A DNA stretch of 64,000 bases, from positions 222,395 to 286,394 of the forward strand of contig NW_025892868.1 of the NCBI RefSeq assembly GCF_002878395.1, given 5' to 3'. Source of the stretch: Capsicum annuum (taxonomy: Eukaryota > Streptophyta > Magnoliopsida > Solanales > Solanaceae). The position numbers and the translations under genes are program-made. The notes under the pieces were generated by a model. It saw only the letters and a list, made by a program, of their open reading frames with translations, did no database searches and was not told the DNA's origin. Positions 36,859 to 46,889 of the stretch are shown here, piece after piece. The stretch's first letter is position 1. Each line of letters starts with the position of its first letter.

Positions 36859-37184
36859 TCTGATGTTTACTCATTTGGAGTCATACTTTTACGACTTTTG
36901 ACTGCAAGACCAGCTTCAGGTATAGTGAGTAACCTCCATTGGGTTCAGTTTTGGACTCTTCAGCTGGTGATTGGCCAATTGATCAAGCATAACTGTTAGC
37001 TTATCTAGCGCTGAGGTGATGTGAGAAAGATCCTTTAAATCGGCCTAATATGATCTCAGAAGTTTGGCTAACAATTGAGCCAATAAGAGATGTATGCATA
37101 CCATGCAAGGATTTGAATACTTCATCTAAGGGTTCCAAGAGTCAAAAATGAATTCCTCCTTATTTCATTTTTCCTATTTTTTAG
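36859..37184 (+). pseudogene. Captured fragment 1a: kinase C-terminal lobe of a U-box protein kinase gene
   Basis: The frame from 36859 gives SDVYSFGVILLRLLTARPAS and, after a frameshift, 36948 on gives VLDSSAGDWPIDQA, LLAYLALR, CEKDPLNRPNMISEVW and EPIRDVC. These are kinase subdomains IX to XI as found in plant U-box/protein-kinase proteins (Arabidopsis PUB33/PUB35 type), where AGDWP..QA..LA.LAL.CCE..R..RP is characteristic. The exon ends IPPYFIFPIF, the first residues of the U-box, at 37184 with a GTAAGC donor at 37185. Three in-frame stops after 36948 show it cannot make protein. Upstream kinase exons are not found before 36859. Confidence 0.85.
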
Positions 37185-37549
37185 GTAAGCGTTAGATATT
37201 TGATTTGTTTTCTTTTGGTTCAAAATTCTACATGATTTTAAATAGTAATCTTTCACCTTCTAAATAGAGATGTAAGAATTGTCCGTGTGAGATGCTTAGT
37301 TTGTGATCAATGTTTATCTTGTGTGAGAACATGTAGACTAGATGTCAGATTCTCAGTCTTATTTGTTGATGGATCATTAAATATGAAAACATAATAATCA
37401 CTTTCATCTATTGGTTGAGAGAATTTAGGTTGCACTGAGTGACTATGATCAAAATGTGTTACTTCTTTTCAAGCAGTATAAATGATGAATACTTCTATAT
37501 AAAATAATAAAGAAGCCCATATAATCCTGCTAGTATAGGATACTATCAC

Positions 37550-37884
37550 CAATCAAGATGTACAGATGGTAGCTGATTTAGAATGCAGAGGTAATTCTAT
37601 ATATTATTCAAGAGATAACTGGGCATTTAGCAGAATAGGAAATTTTATGGACAACGATGTTGATTCTGATGTCTATATCAATATCAATGTCTCTACGCTG
37701 AATAATGTTAAGGCCTCTAAAATAGATATATACACTACTGCATGTGTATCTCCCCTATCCCTCACATATTATGACAGCATCTAATGAATGGAAACTACAC
37801 TATCAAGCTCTATTTTACTGAGATAATACTCACAAATGATACTTAATTCAGCAGACTTGGAGAGCGTATATTTGATGCCTAATT
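37550..37884 (+). pseudogene. Captured fragment 2a: malectin-domain exon of an LRR receptor kinase
   Basis: The open frame 37566-37784 gives NSIYYSRDNWAFSRIGNFMD, DSDVYI and SPLSLTYYDS. After a frameshift, 37784 on gives MNGNYTIKLYFTEIILTNDT and RLGERIFDA. These are the N-terminal blocks of the malectin domain of plant LRR receptor kinases (LRR-VIII type: NWA.S.TG.F.DD, ARLSPLSLTYYG..., NGNYTV.LHFAEI.F..D). A GTAAGT donor stands at 37885. Malectin domains sit outside the cell and are thought to bind carbohydrate or peptide ligands. The frameshift and a stop mark a pseudogene. Confidence 0.85.
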
Positions 37885-37976
37885 GTAAGTAAATTTCATG
37901 CTCTGGGGGAAGGTGAAATGTGTGTGAAATTCATGTTTGCAGCCACCAATGTATTTATTCTACCTTCTTGAAATAG

Positions 37977-38170
37977 GAAAATCTAGTGTTGAAGGATTTT
38001 AACATTGCAACAGAGGCTAGTGGGATGGGTATTCCCATTGTGAAGACATTCATAGTAAATGTGACAAGTAATACACTGAAGATCCATTTTTACTGGGCAG
38101 GAAGGGGGACTACAGGAATTCTAGTTTGAGGGGTTTATGGTCCTCTAATTTCTGCTATATCAGTTGATAC
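37977..38170 (+). pseudogene. Captured fragment 2b: second malectin exon
   Basis: An AATAG acceptor precedes ENLVLKDFNIATEASGMGIP, then VKTFIVNVTSNTLKIHFYWA, GRGTTGI and GVYGPLISAIS. This is the end of the malectin domain (LKDFNIAEEAGG...TIRFYWAGKGT..IP.RGVYGPLISAI). There is one stop in place of an Arg codon before GVYGPLI. The exon end is approximate. Confidence 0.88.
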
Positions 38171-38586
38171 TAGTTTGTACCTTCACTTCTTTTCAAGTTT
38201 ATATATTTCTTCTTAAAGTTGAATGCCTGATTCTTTCTTTCATGAATGCCATAGAGAACCTAGGGAATTCTTCTAATGTAGTAGTCCTTAAGAAAAATCT
38301 TTTTGAGACCAAATGCCTCTACATACCAACAACTATTTTTTGAGGAAGTTTAAGTCACAGAACCCTAAATACTTCATATAACCTTAAGTTTCATGATGTA
38401 CTTCGAATACAGTGAAGAGACCACTTATAGTGTCTCTAGTTCAGTTCTTTAATCTTTTCTGCTAATGGCAGCAGTAAGACTTATACCAAGACTTCAAACT
38501 GTTTCACATTGCATATGTGAGTTATTGAAAGTATCTAAAAACATCACAAATCTTGAGATGCTATATTATTTTTCCTTTTAATGTAG

Positions 38587-38757
38587 ATTTTCCACCTCTT
38601 CTGCCTGCTCTGGCTGCTCAGTTACCTACAGCTCAAAAGAGTAAAATACATGTAGACATGTTGGCTGGGATAATAGCTGGCTCAGTATTTCTTGTCCTTT
38701 TGATCATTGGTACCTTGTACAAGAGAGGTTGTCTTGCCGAAAAAGTTGTTGATAGAG
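38587..38757 (+). pseudogene. Captured fragment 2c: transmembrane exon of the receptor kinase
   Basis: After a TGTAG acceptor the exon encodes a short extracellular linker, the hydrophobic helix MLAGIIAGSVFLVLLIIGTL and a basic YKRG stop-transfer segment, ending at 38757 before a GTAAAT donor. This is the expected exon between malectin and juxtamembrane parts in this receptor family. The frame is open. Confidence 0.75.
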
Positions 38758-39137
38758 GTAAATAACTAAAAGTATTTTCTTTTTGAAAGTTTTATCATAA
38801 TATCCTTTTCATCCATTTTATTTGACCAATGAGTTAACAATAATTTTCTCAAGTTAAATGCTAAGATCCGTAATTACTTTCTGGCCATTATTTCAATTCA
38901 TACCAAATTATATCAGCTTGAATACTTGAATTTATGCTTTACGTCCTACCTATTGTCTCGCCTGTTCATCTTATCAATTAATTATTTGTTATAGCCTTTC
39001 AAAATCATTCATGGTTTGAAGCACTTAACCAAGGCTTATATGAAAAACCTTGAAGAAACATAGTGTTATAGCCATTAGCTTCCACCGAGTTTTTTTTCAT
39101 GTTGAATAAAACATAAAGAACTGGATCTATAATCTAG

Positions 39138-39228
39138 ACTATTTACTCTCAGACATATTAAAGCTACGACAAAGAATTTTGACCCAGCTAACAAGATAGG
39201 GGAAGGTGGTTTTGGTTTAGTTTATAAG
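39138..39228 (+). pseudogene. Captured fragment 2d: juxtamembrane and kinase start (P-loop) of the receptor kinase
   Basis: The sequence reads LFTLRHIKATTKNFDPANKI and GEGGFGLVYK, the ...FSLRQIK.AT.NFD..NKIGEGGFGPVYKG block with the Gly-rich ATP loop intact. A GT donor follows at 39229, the usual position. No later kinase exons (VAIK lysine, HRD, DFG) are present, so capture ended in the following intron. Confidence 0.85.
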
Positions 39229-39230
39229 GT

Positions 39231-40154
39231 TATCATCCTTTCCTCATCCATTTTAAATCAAACACATGAGTAAAAATATTGTTATATAAGTATGAAAAGG
39301 ATCATAATGGCATAGTACAACACCTTTTAAATGCCCACATGGAAGTGTGTAACTTGTTTGATAAAATTGTTTTTCTTCATCTGACTCATTTGTCTGTGAT
39401 AATTTTCTAACAAGAAAACAATTTATTCAGAAGTTTTATGGAGAGCTATTCTACGTTGGGACAAGAATCATAAGACCAATGTGCCTATAATTCATTTATC
39501 TATTGCACTGATCTTACAGAGGAAACTAGTGTTCCTTGAGTTAACCTATAACTAAGAGTGAACTCTTACATACAATAGAAAACTTTTGTAAGAACACTAA
39601 CAACTTTTTCTTTTCTATTATTTGTTGCAGAAACAAAATTCATCCTAGCCTGAATTGCAATTTCACTTGTTCTGTGCCAAAAGAATGGCATAAGTAAAAA
39701 TTTAATATGTCCATTTCTGTAATTGATTGCATAACAAAATCTGTCTCATATTTCATAAATAGGTGCACTTGTAGTGTGAGGTCAGCTAGTGGCAGAAAAT
39801 ATAGAACTACAAAAAACAACATACTTAGTGTAAACAGTCTATTTCGAAGACCCTCAACTCATTCAAAGCATATCCAAATCAAGTATGGAAATATGACGTA
39901 GAAGTGAACAGTAGTAACAACAAATAATATGATTTATGAGTTTGACTTGACACAAATTTATGAGTTTAGGACAGGCTGCTGTCTTTTGATCTGTACCATT
40001 AGGTAATTTTCTACTAGATTCTTCTTAAGAGTTCCCTTGTTTACTGGTTTGCAAAACAATATTCTATGCACATTAGTTGTAGATACTTCATATCTGATGT
40101 ACTATGTGTATCCTGTATGATTGATGCTTTTATCTTTGACGTGAACACTTTAAG
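39231..40154. other. Intron-like DNA between receptor-kinase exon and U-box exon
   Basis: No exon of either captured gene can be read here. It should contain the right boundary of the receptor-kinase fragment inside the U-box intron. The open frames at 39640-39822 (-), 39707-39901 (+) and 40041-40238 (-) have no domain; the last is the shadow of the U-box exon. Confidence 0.4.
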
Positions 40155-40337
40155 GATGCCATTGAAGATCCGCATATAGCAGCGGATGGTTATACATATA
40201 AAGAACATGCAATAAAAGGATGGATATACAATGGACATGATACTTTTTCAATGACAAACCTCAAGCTCCATACCTATTATTTGATTCCCAATTATGCTCT
40301 CTATCGCATAATTCAGGAATGGCAGCAGCAATCCTGA
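40155..40337 (+). pseudogene. Captured fragment 1b: U-box domain exon with native stop
   Basis: This exon follows an AAG acceptor and encodes 60 residues and a stop at 40335-40337: DAIEDPHIAADGYTYKEHAI, GWIYNGHDTFSMTNLKL, LIPNYAL and IIQEW. It is the U-box E2-binding fold of PUB-type ubiquitin ligases, whose usual form is DPH.AADG.TYE..AI..WL..GHDTSPMTNL.L....L.PN..L...I.EW. The frame is open throughout. With the start of the U-box at 37150-37184 it makes a near-complete domain split by a 2970-base intron. In the parent protein the U-box is C-terminal to the kinase, matching the order here. Confidence 0.88.
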
Positions 40338-40622
40338 AACTCATTCAGGTGTATAATGCCTTCTACAAACACAAACTGCTTCAAAGATGAACTATGTACT
40401 GATATAGAAAGTTATTCATGTCTCGTGGTAGTTCGACCGAGCTAATACTTGGATTTGAGTTATTTAAACTTGTTAGGTAAGTATGTAAGCGTTACTACAT
40501 ACTGAGATATACAGATTTTTTTCACTGTGTATATTAGATTTGATTCTCGATAGAAATTTGATATAAATTGATGAAATTTATTGTTTTGTGATATATATTA
40601 GGATTATTTATGGTCACTTAGA

Positions 40623-40805
40623 GACTAGAAATATTGCTCGTCTTTAAATATTTATCTACGGCTAGAGGTGTTGCTCGTCTTTAAAGGTTGATCTAGGACT
40701 AGAATATTACTCATCTTTAATAATTGATCTACGACTAGCATGTTGCTCATCCTTAAAGGTTGATCTAGGAAAACAATTTTGCTCATCATGAAAGGATATT
40801 CGGGA
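40623..40805. repeat. CACTA subterminal tandem repeat, about 37 bp x 5
   Basis: Units start with GACTAG-like words at 40623, 40660, 40697, 40733 and about 40769, each holding TTGCTCATC or TTGCTCGTC and ending TTGATCTA. Such subterminal arrays are transposase-binding sites in En/Spm elements. Confidence 0.8.
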
Positions 40806-40836
40806 ATAGAAATATCATAGCAAAAATATAATATGA

Positions 40837-41005
40837 TGAGGTAGTTAGTCTATTTGAGACAAGAAATACCATCGCTAAAAGATAATTATGACAAGGTAGT
40901 TTGTCTATTTAGGACGAGATTGCTCGTCGTAAAAGAATTATTAAGACCAGGTAGTTACTTGATTGGGATAAGATATACCATCGCTAAAAGAAAATTACGA
41001 CCAGC
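40837..41005. repeat. CACTA subterminal tandem repeat, about 54 bp x 3
   Basis: Units begin AGGTAGTTAGTCTATTTG, AGGTAGTTTGTCTATTTA and AGGTAGTTACTTGATTGG and carry CATCGCTAAAAG or CGTCGTAAAAG. The apparent 71-residue frame at 40854-41069 is made of this repeat and is not a gene. Confidence 0.7.
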
Positions 41006-41176
41006 TTTTTTGCCGTTGCAAAAGGGTTTTAAAGACTGGTTTATTAGACTCATCGCTAATGACCTTTAGCGATGGAGCCGATTAGGACGAGACGCAACCA
41101 GATATTTCTGGTCCTAAAAGACCAATTGGGTCAAACTTTGGACTTTCTGGGACCATATTTCCCTTCTTAAAGGTTG

Positions 41177-41190
41177 TTTTTCTTGTAGTG
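41177..41190 (-). repeat. CACTA right terminal inverted repeat
   Basis: TTTTTCTTGTAGTG, the complement of CACTACAAGAAAAA, followed by the target duplication GAT at 41191-41193. Confidence 0.9.
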
Positions 41191-41343
41191 GATTATTCTT
41201 TGCTTGCTAATGAACTTACTTTTTGGCTTCCTAGTTCTATTTCTCCATTGTTGTGGGGCTACAAAGATGTGTTACCTATGTAACTTCCAAAGGGATTGAC
41301 CCTAATAAGGGGAATTAAGTCTCAAATAATTTCATTCTAGGGT
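41191..41343 (+). pseudogene. Element E pol: protease-RT linker between the two insertions
   Basis: In one frame with two stops the segment reads SLLANELTFWLPSSISPLLW then GYKDVLPM, LPKGLTLIRGIKSQ. It is the linker ahead of RT in one gypsy group (SLL.DFKDVFPEE.PKGLPPIRGIEHQIDF..GA). It joins to 60764 once element F is removed. Confidence 0.8.
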
Positions 41344-42470
41344 TGTAATACCCCAAGTCTATCCCCCAAATGCTACACGGTGCTTACGACCTCGAAGGAC
41401 CACAAGCTAAGCCATGAAGGATATCTTTTGTGAGCACTGAAACATGATACTATTAATAAATGCTTAAAAATAGGTTGAAATGCAATAAGGTTCAAAATCA
41501 TAAATACTGCTAAACATATCAAACTATAATAAAAATCTATAAAACTTAACACTGTCTGAAAACTAGTTTGAAAAGCCTCTAACTAAAATTGTCTGAAAGT
41601 GGAGTTGATGGGATAATCCCCCAACTAACTCCATCTACTGAGATACTAAGTCTACAAAAATAATAAAATAAAAAATATCCTTGAATGATGAGGACTCACT
41701 ACTAATCTATTGTTGCTGGCTGAATCTAAATCTATCTATGTGCGGTCGGGAACCTGAGCATCCAAACATATGATTTGAGACATCATAGCATAAAGAAAGA
41801 GTATGCATTAGTACGTGCAATGTACCTGTATGCTAGATGAGGTACGGCTAAATGCAAGGACGCATATGCATGAACAATAACTGACCATATGATATAGAGT
41901 AACTAAACATGAGAGTACATGGATAATTGATACTACTGTAAATACTGAGTATGCACTAATGTGCATATAAATAAATACTGTGCCTAATCTTCTCTGAAGC
42001 TAAGTCCTTAATTCTAAAACTGAGTAACTGATATCTGAAGTTACTGATAACTGATTTACTGATACTGGTTGATTGTATCTGATAGTCCTGATTCTATATA
42101 ACTGAACTGAGTTCTATTCTGAAGACTGAAACTAAGACTGTGGGAGGTAATCATCTAACCGACGTGCTGCAAATAAGATGACTGAGTTGGGGTCCAACTT
42201 GTGACCCCAGTTTGAAGGGTGTCAGTACCATGCCACGGGTAAAGATACTGAAGAGTTACCCTAATCTAGCAGGTACTATAATAAGAATGGTGGAACCCTT
42301 ATTTGGCAGGTTAAAACACGTCATCAACCCTCAATTGGTAGGTTTGATATCTCAGCCTATGCTTGCTACGTAGTTTTAGAACGCAAGGATTGCTTCTAGA
42401 GATCACACCCTTTACTGGCAGGTGAGCCCACATCCTTAAATTAACTTAGTGCTGAATCCTACTACCAACT
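41344..42470 (-). repeat. Element F 3' LTR, first piece (LTR 3' end)
   Basis: On the plus strand it starts TGTAATACCCCAAGTC and aligns with 58243 to about 59365. The second piece is 52720-54068. The break point is the insertion of element G after CAACT. Confidence 0.88.
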
Positions 42471-44982
42471 TGTAGGACCCCACAAAATTCCTAGCTTAAT
42501 TCAGTCCTTTAAGCTTTTCAAGGGGTCCCAGAGTTAGAAAATTCTAGCTAAGTTTCCAGACTTAGTTTATTTTTAGCCTTCAAAATTTGGCAATCTCATT
42601 TCACAACCTTAATGTCCTTTAATGGTCTATAATTTTATTAATTCATAATCAGGAAGGTCAATAGGTGTTTTCAAACAAGTTTTAGATTTTTTGAACCTTG
42701 TTTAGACCATCTTTGGAAGTCAAAAATAGTGGGCCAACATGATATTAGCATGACGCGTCGCCTATCGCATTGGTTATTATTGTTACCAGACTAGTACTCA
42801 AAAGACTTGAGGCACAATGCGAATATGGCGAAATGCATCGAGTATCGCATCGATACCATCTATGTGCTACATTTCCAAATGCATTATTGGCCAGTTTTAG
42901 TCATTAAATGACAGCTTCCTTAAGGGTAATTAGGTCATTTCCCCCAACCTTCAGCCCTCATAACATGAAATTTAGCCCTCTTTTGGCTAAAAGGTTCATT
43001 GTTTCACAAGTGCATAAGACCAAAAAACCCTAGGTGATTAATTTCAATTTAAGAACTCAAGCTTTCTGCCATCAATCTTCAAGAAATTGTCAACTAAGGT
43101 ATGTAAATTGTTTATCCAAGGGTCCCTTTCACGCTTGGAGCTCAAGAAACCCTTTCAGAATATGAATTTTCAATTCTATGTTGTGGGTTTGATTGTACAC
43201 ATGTTTATCTTGTGATATGATTTTTAAGATTGAATATTTATTAAATTCTCATGACTTTATTAGTATACGGATTGAAATTCTTGATATAGCCATGATGTAT
43301 TAGTTGTTGATCCATGCCCTAGAAAAGGTCATGCCTTCCATGTGTTTGTAAAAATGCCTAAGTGAATAAGAATTGTGTATCATGACCTATTTGTGAGTTA
43401 TATAATGAACTCATGACATACCCACAAGTTCAAAATGATTCCTGTTCTAAAGTTAGGTCTTATAATGATTTGGTGGAATGATCATAAGTATAGATTTGTG
43501 AAATTATGATATGTTAGCATGCATGCCTATTCATGTGTAAGCTCATGACTTGCAATGCTTCATAAAATCCCTCAATGATAGTCTTATGAATTGTTGACTA
43601 TGGTCATGTGTTCAAGTAGTGTCATGTTTCACTTATTTTCATGCTATCGAGTCTTGGGGATATTTATACCCGACAGATTAGCTGTGTTCCTTGATCCAAT
43701 GTCATTTTTCAAGATAACCTCAGTCAAGCCACAATAAGTAGAATTCAGTCAGTCTTAGAACTTAGGAAAACTCATTAGTATTCAGTTCATTCCTCAGTTA
43801 CTCAGTCAGTTAATAATATTTAGTAATATTCTACAAGTTAATAGAATTTAGTGAACTCAGTTCTATTCAGTCCAGTATACTCAGTTCAGTGTCTATTCAG
43901 ATGGGAGTAGGATTCAGCACCGAGTGAATCCAAGGATGGGAACTCACCTGCTAGAATAGGGTCAGATTCTTAGAAGCAGTCCTTACATTCCATAACTACG
44001 TAGCCAACGTAGGTTGAGACATTAAAATCTGTCAAATAAAGATTGATGAGGTGGCTTAATATGTCAGATGAGGGTCCCACCATTCTCGTTAGAGTACCTG
44101 ATAGATAAGGGTCATTCATAGCTTATCCTTACCAATGGTGCGGTATTGACACCCTTCCAATTTGGGTTACAGATTCGACATCAACTCAGTTATAATATCT
44201 TATTTGGGGCATATCGGTTAGATAATTACCTCCCACAGTCTCGATCTCAGTCTTTAGTAAAGAACACAGATACAGTCTCTCAGTTATTAGTTATATCAGT
44301 TATCAGTAATCCATGTTATCAGTAAACTCAGTATTCAAAATCCTTATGATTTTAGTTACAGTTATGTATTTGTGCATATATCCTTACATAGTCATGTTCA
44401 TGTTATTCAACTAGTTTAGTTTATGCATATAAACCCTTTCATTCACCCTTACCTCATTTTGAGTACTAGTACATTCTCACGTACTGACACATACTTTTCT
44501 CTAGAACTACGGTATTTTATATAATAGGTTCGGATACTCAGGTTCCTAATAACACTTATCTATCTAGATATCAGCAATCAGAGTCAGTAATGTGACCTTA
44601 TATTTTGAGGACATGATTATTTCATTCTTTTAGTATTTCAGTACTTAAGTCATTTTCAAAAGAAGGAGTTAGTTAGGGACATATCCCATCAACTCCACAG
44701 TTCAGACAATTTAGAGGCTTTTAGACTATAACATGTTCAGACAGTTATTTCAATTTTGGTATTATCATATCTTGTTTAGATGTTGTTTTTATTCAGTATT
44801 GTTTAGTAGTTCAAACTTATGGCAAGCTTTTTTCTAAATTTTTGCATTATTTCAGATATACTATTATTATAATATCACTATTATCCAGTGCTCAGTTACA
44901 TATATCAGTCATGGGTTAGCTAGTAGTCCTTCTAGTTTTTAGCACCGTGTAGTGTCCAGGGTACCAGACTCGAGGTGTTACA
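42471..44982 (+). repeat. Element G 5' LTR
   Basis: TGTAGGACCCCACAAAATTC to GAGGTGTTACA. It aligns throughout with 50170-52714. It keeps about 45-60 bases near 42850 (around TATGTGCTACATTTCC) that the 3' copy lacks. Confidence 0.92.
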
Positions 44983-44986
44983 AACT

Positions 44987-44998
44987 TGATATTTGAGC
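44987..44998 (+). other. Decayed primer-binding site (element G)
   Basis: TGATATTTGAGC in the context AAACTTGATATTTGAGCC, a changed form of AACTTGGTATCAGAGCC, starting four bases after the LTR end. Confidence 0.7.
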
Positions 44999-45205
44999 CT
45001 AAGGTTCAATAGAGTCCTATGAAGTCTAAAAGCTGCATCTAGTAGAGTCTTGTGCATGGTTGTGTAGCATGCCACATTTATGTACAGGAGGCTATGAGTT
45101 ATTTTAGGAACAATTTCCCTTCTTTTAATATTTATGTCGTGTGAGTAAGCATGAGCTCCAATTAAAATCTCAGTCTAATCCTTATTTCTCTTCTATCTAT
45201 GGAAA

Positions 45206-46375
45206 ATGCCTCCAAAGAGGACTCTGGGATAAGAAACAGGAGATCAGCCAGCCCCTCAGCCCTCAAACATGTCTCCCATGCAAAATTCAGAGCTGCATTC
45301 ACTACTCTTGCTCATTCAGTTACTTCCTAGAACTAATGTCCAACTGTAGTTTTGGCCAACCCAGTGGCCAATTTTACCGCATCTAGGATTCAGGATAAGA
45401 CTTGAATGAATCCTCTTTTTTTTTCTAGGTCTAAATAGATGAGGACCATCAGGAGTATCTTGATCAGGTATAGAAGACTACTAATATTATAGGAGTGACT
45501 TTTATCCAGAGTGCTGAGCTAGTTGTATATCATTTGTAGGATGTGGCTCGCACTTTGTTCAAATAGTGGAAAGTTGAGAGGGCTATAGATGCAGGGCCTA
45601 TTGATTGGGAGGAGTTTGCTACCACTCTTTTAGATAGATTCTTTCCCCTAAAGCTGAGAAAAGCTAAGGTGTTCAAATTTATTAACCTCAGGCAGGACAA
45701 CACTAAAGTGAAAGAGTATTTTCTCAAGTTTACTCAACTAGCTAGATAAGTTCCTTATCTGGTGGCAGATAACAAATACCGAATGAGTAAGTTTGTGTCT
45801 GGAGTGAATTATAGTGTGGTCAAAGAGTGCAGGACCACGAGGTTGATTAGTGAGATTGACTTATCTAGGTTCATGATCTATGCTCAGTAGATAGAGGAGT
45901 AGAAGAATAAGGAGAGAGAAAAGTAGAACATAAGAGCTAGAACAGGAAGCTTTAAATTTAGTCACCCTAAGTCAAAGGGTGGGAATTGTTCTCAGTTCTG
46001 CCCAAAGTCCTCAGTTCAGACTCCTTCCTCAACCAGTGCTCAATTCCTAAGTTCAGGAATGGTAATAAAGATAGGGCGCAAGGGTCTAAGTCTCAGAGCA
46101 GTGTTAGCAGTGCCCAAACTCATCCACTTTATCAGACTTGTGGCAAGCACCATCAGGGTATTTGCATAGCTAGCAGTGAAGTTTGTTTCGGATATAGCAA
46201 GCTAGGCCACAGAGTCAGAGATTGTTCCTATTCAGGTTTTCAGGGTCAGCCTAACCATTCCTCAGCTCAGTTCGGTTTCCCAAATCAGCAGGGTACCACT
46301 TCCAGCGCCACCAGTGTACAACGTCCAAATAGAAAGTATGCTCATCAGTCCCAACAGGACTAGGAGAATTCTCCT
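45206..46375 (+). pseudogene. Element G gag, broken
   Basis: The start ATG at 45206 opens MPPKRTLG and hits a stop at codon 9. Capsid blocks follow: WKVERAIDAGPIDWEEFATT (about 45567-45630), LDRFFPLKLRKAKVFKFINL, NTKVKEYFLKFTQLAR and YRMSKFVSGV. The zinc knuckle at 46184-46225 reads CFGYSKLGHRVRDC, so its second Cys is Tyr and zinc binding would be lost. A downstream open frame (45986-46363) covers the Gln/Ser-rich tail. These blocks nearly match the gag of element F. Confidence 0.85.
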
Positions 46376-46860
46376 GATATTGTCACTGGTATGTTACAGA
46401 TCTTCTATATACATGTTTGTGCTTTTCTATATCTAGAAGCTTTCTTGTAATTTGTTACTTATTATATAGCAGTTGATTTTGGAGTCAGTCCCAAAATTCT
46501 AGCAGAGCCCTTCTCAGTCTCTACCCAGTGGGTAAAACTATCATAGTCCAGCGGGTATACAAGAACTGTCCAATTATGGTATTCCAGAAAGTCACTTCAG
46601 TAGACTTAGTCCAATTATAGATGACTGATTTTGATGTCATTCTTAGTATGGATTGGCTTCATTCCTGCTATGCCACAGTCGACTGTAGAAATAGAATTTT
46701 TTAATTTTATTTTCTGAATAAACCATTCTAGAGTGGAGGGGTAATACTTTAGCCTTCAGGGATCAGCTTGTTTCCTACCTAAGGGCAAGAAAAATGATAT
46801 CCAAGGGATGTGTCTATCATCTTGTTCAAGTTAAGGACTCTAGTTCTGAAACTCCCAGCC
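46376..46860 (+). pseudogene. Element G protease and linker remnant
   Basis: The DVILSMDWLHSCYATVDC block lies near 46632-46685 with a Gly-to-Ser change, followed by a KGCVYHLVQVKDS piece near 46803-46840. The DSG-type active site upstream is not clear. Confidence 0.7.
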
Positions 46861-46889
46861 TTGAATCAGTCCTAGTAGTGAATGAATAT

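Larger units (their letters stand above)
35879..41190. mobile_element. CACTA (En/Spm-type) DNA transposon carrying captured host gene fragments
   Basis: The left end reads CACTATAAGAAAAAGGCC, and the right end, read inward, CACTACAAGAAAAACAACC: a 14-base terminal inverted repeat with one mismatch. The flanking bases are GAT on both sides (35876-35878 and 41191-41193), the 3-bp duplication expected for CACTA elements. Sequence of element E runs into both flanks in a fitting order. Tandem subterminal repeats lie at the right end. No transposase-like coding (TNPA or TNPD) is seen in the 5.3 kb, so it is non-autonomous. Inside are exons of a U-box/kinase gene and of a malectin receptor kinase, all plus strand, with introns, so the capture was at DNA level. 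Confidence 0.92.

Noticed and set aside
40854..41069. 71-residue plus-strand frame at the right end of the CACTA element
   Set aside because: It is composed of the 54-bp subterminal repeat; repeat units, not codons, explain the pattern.
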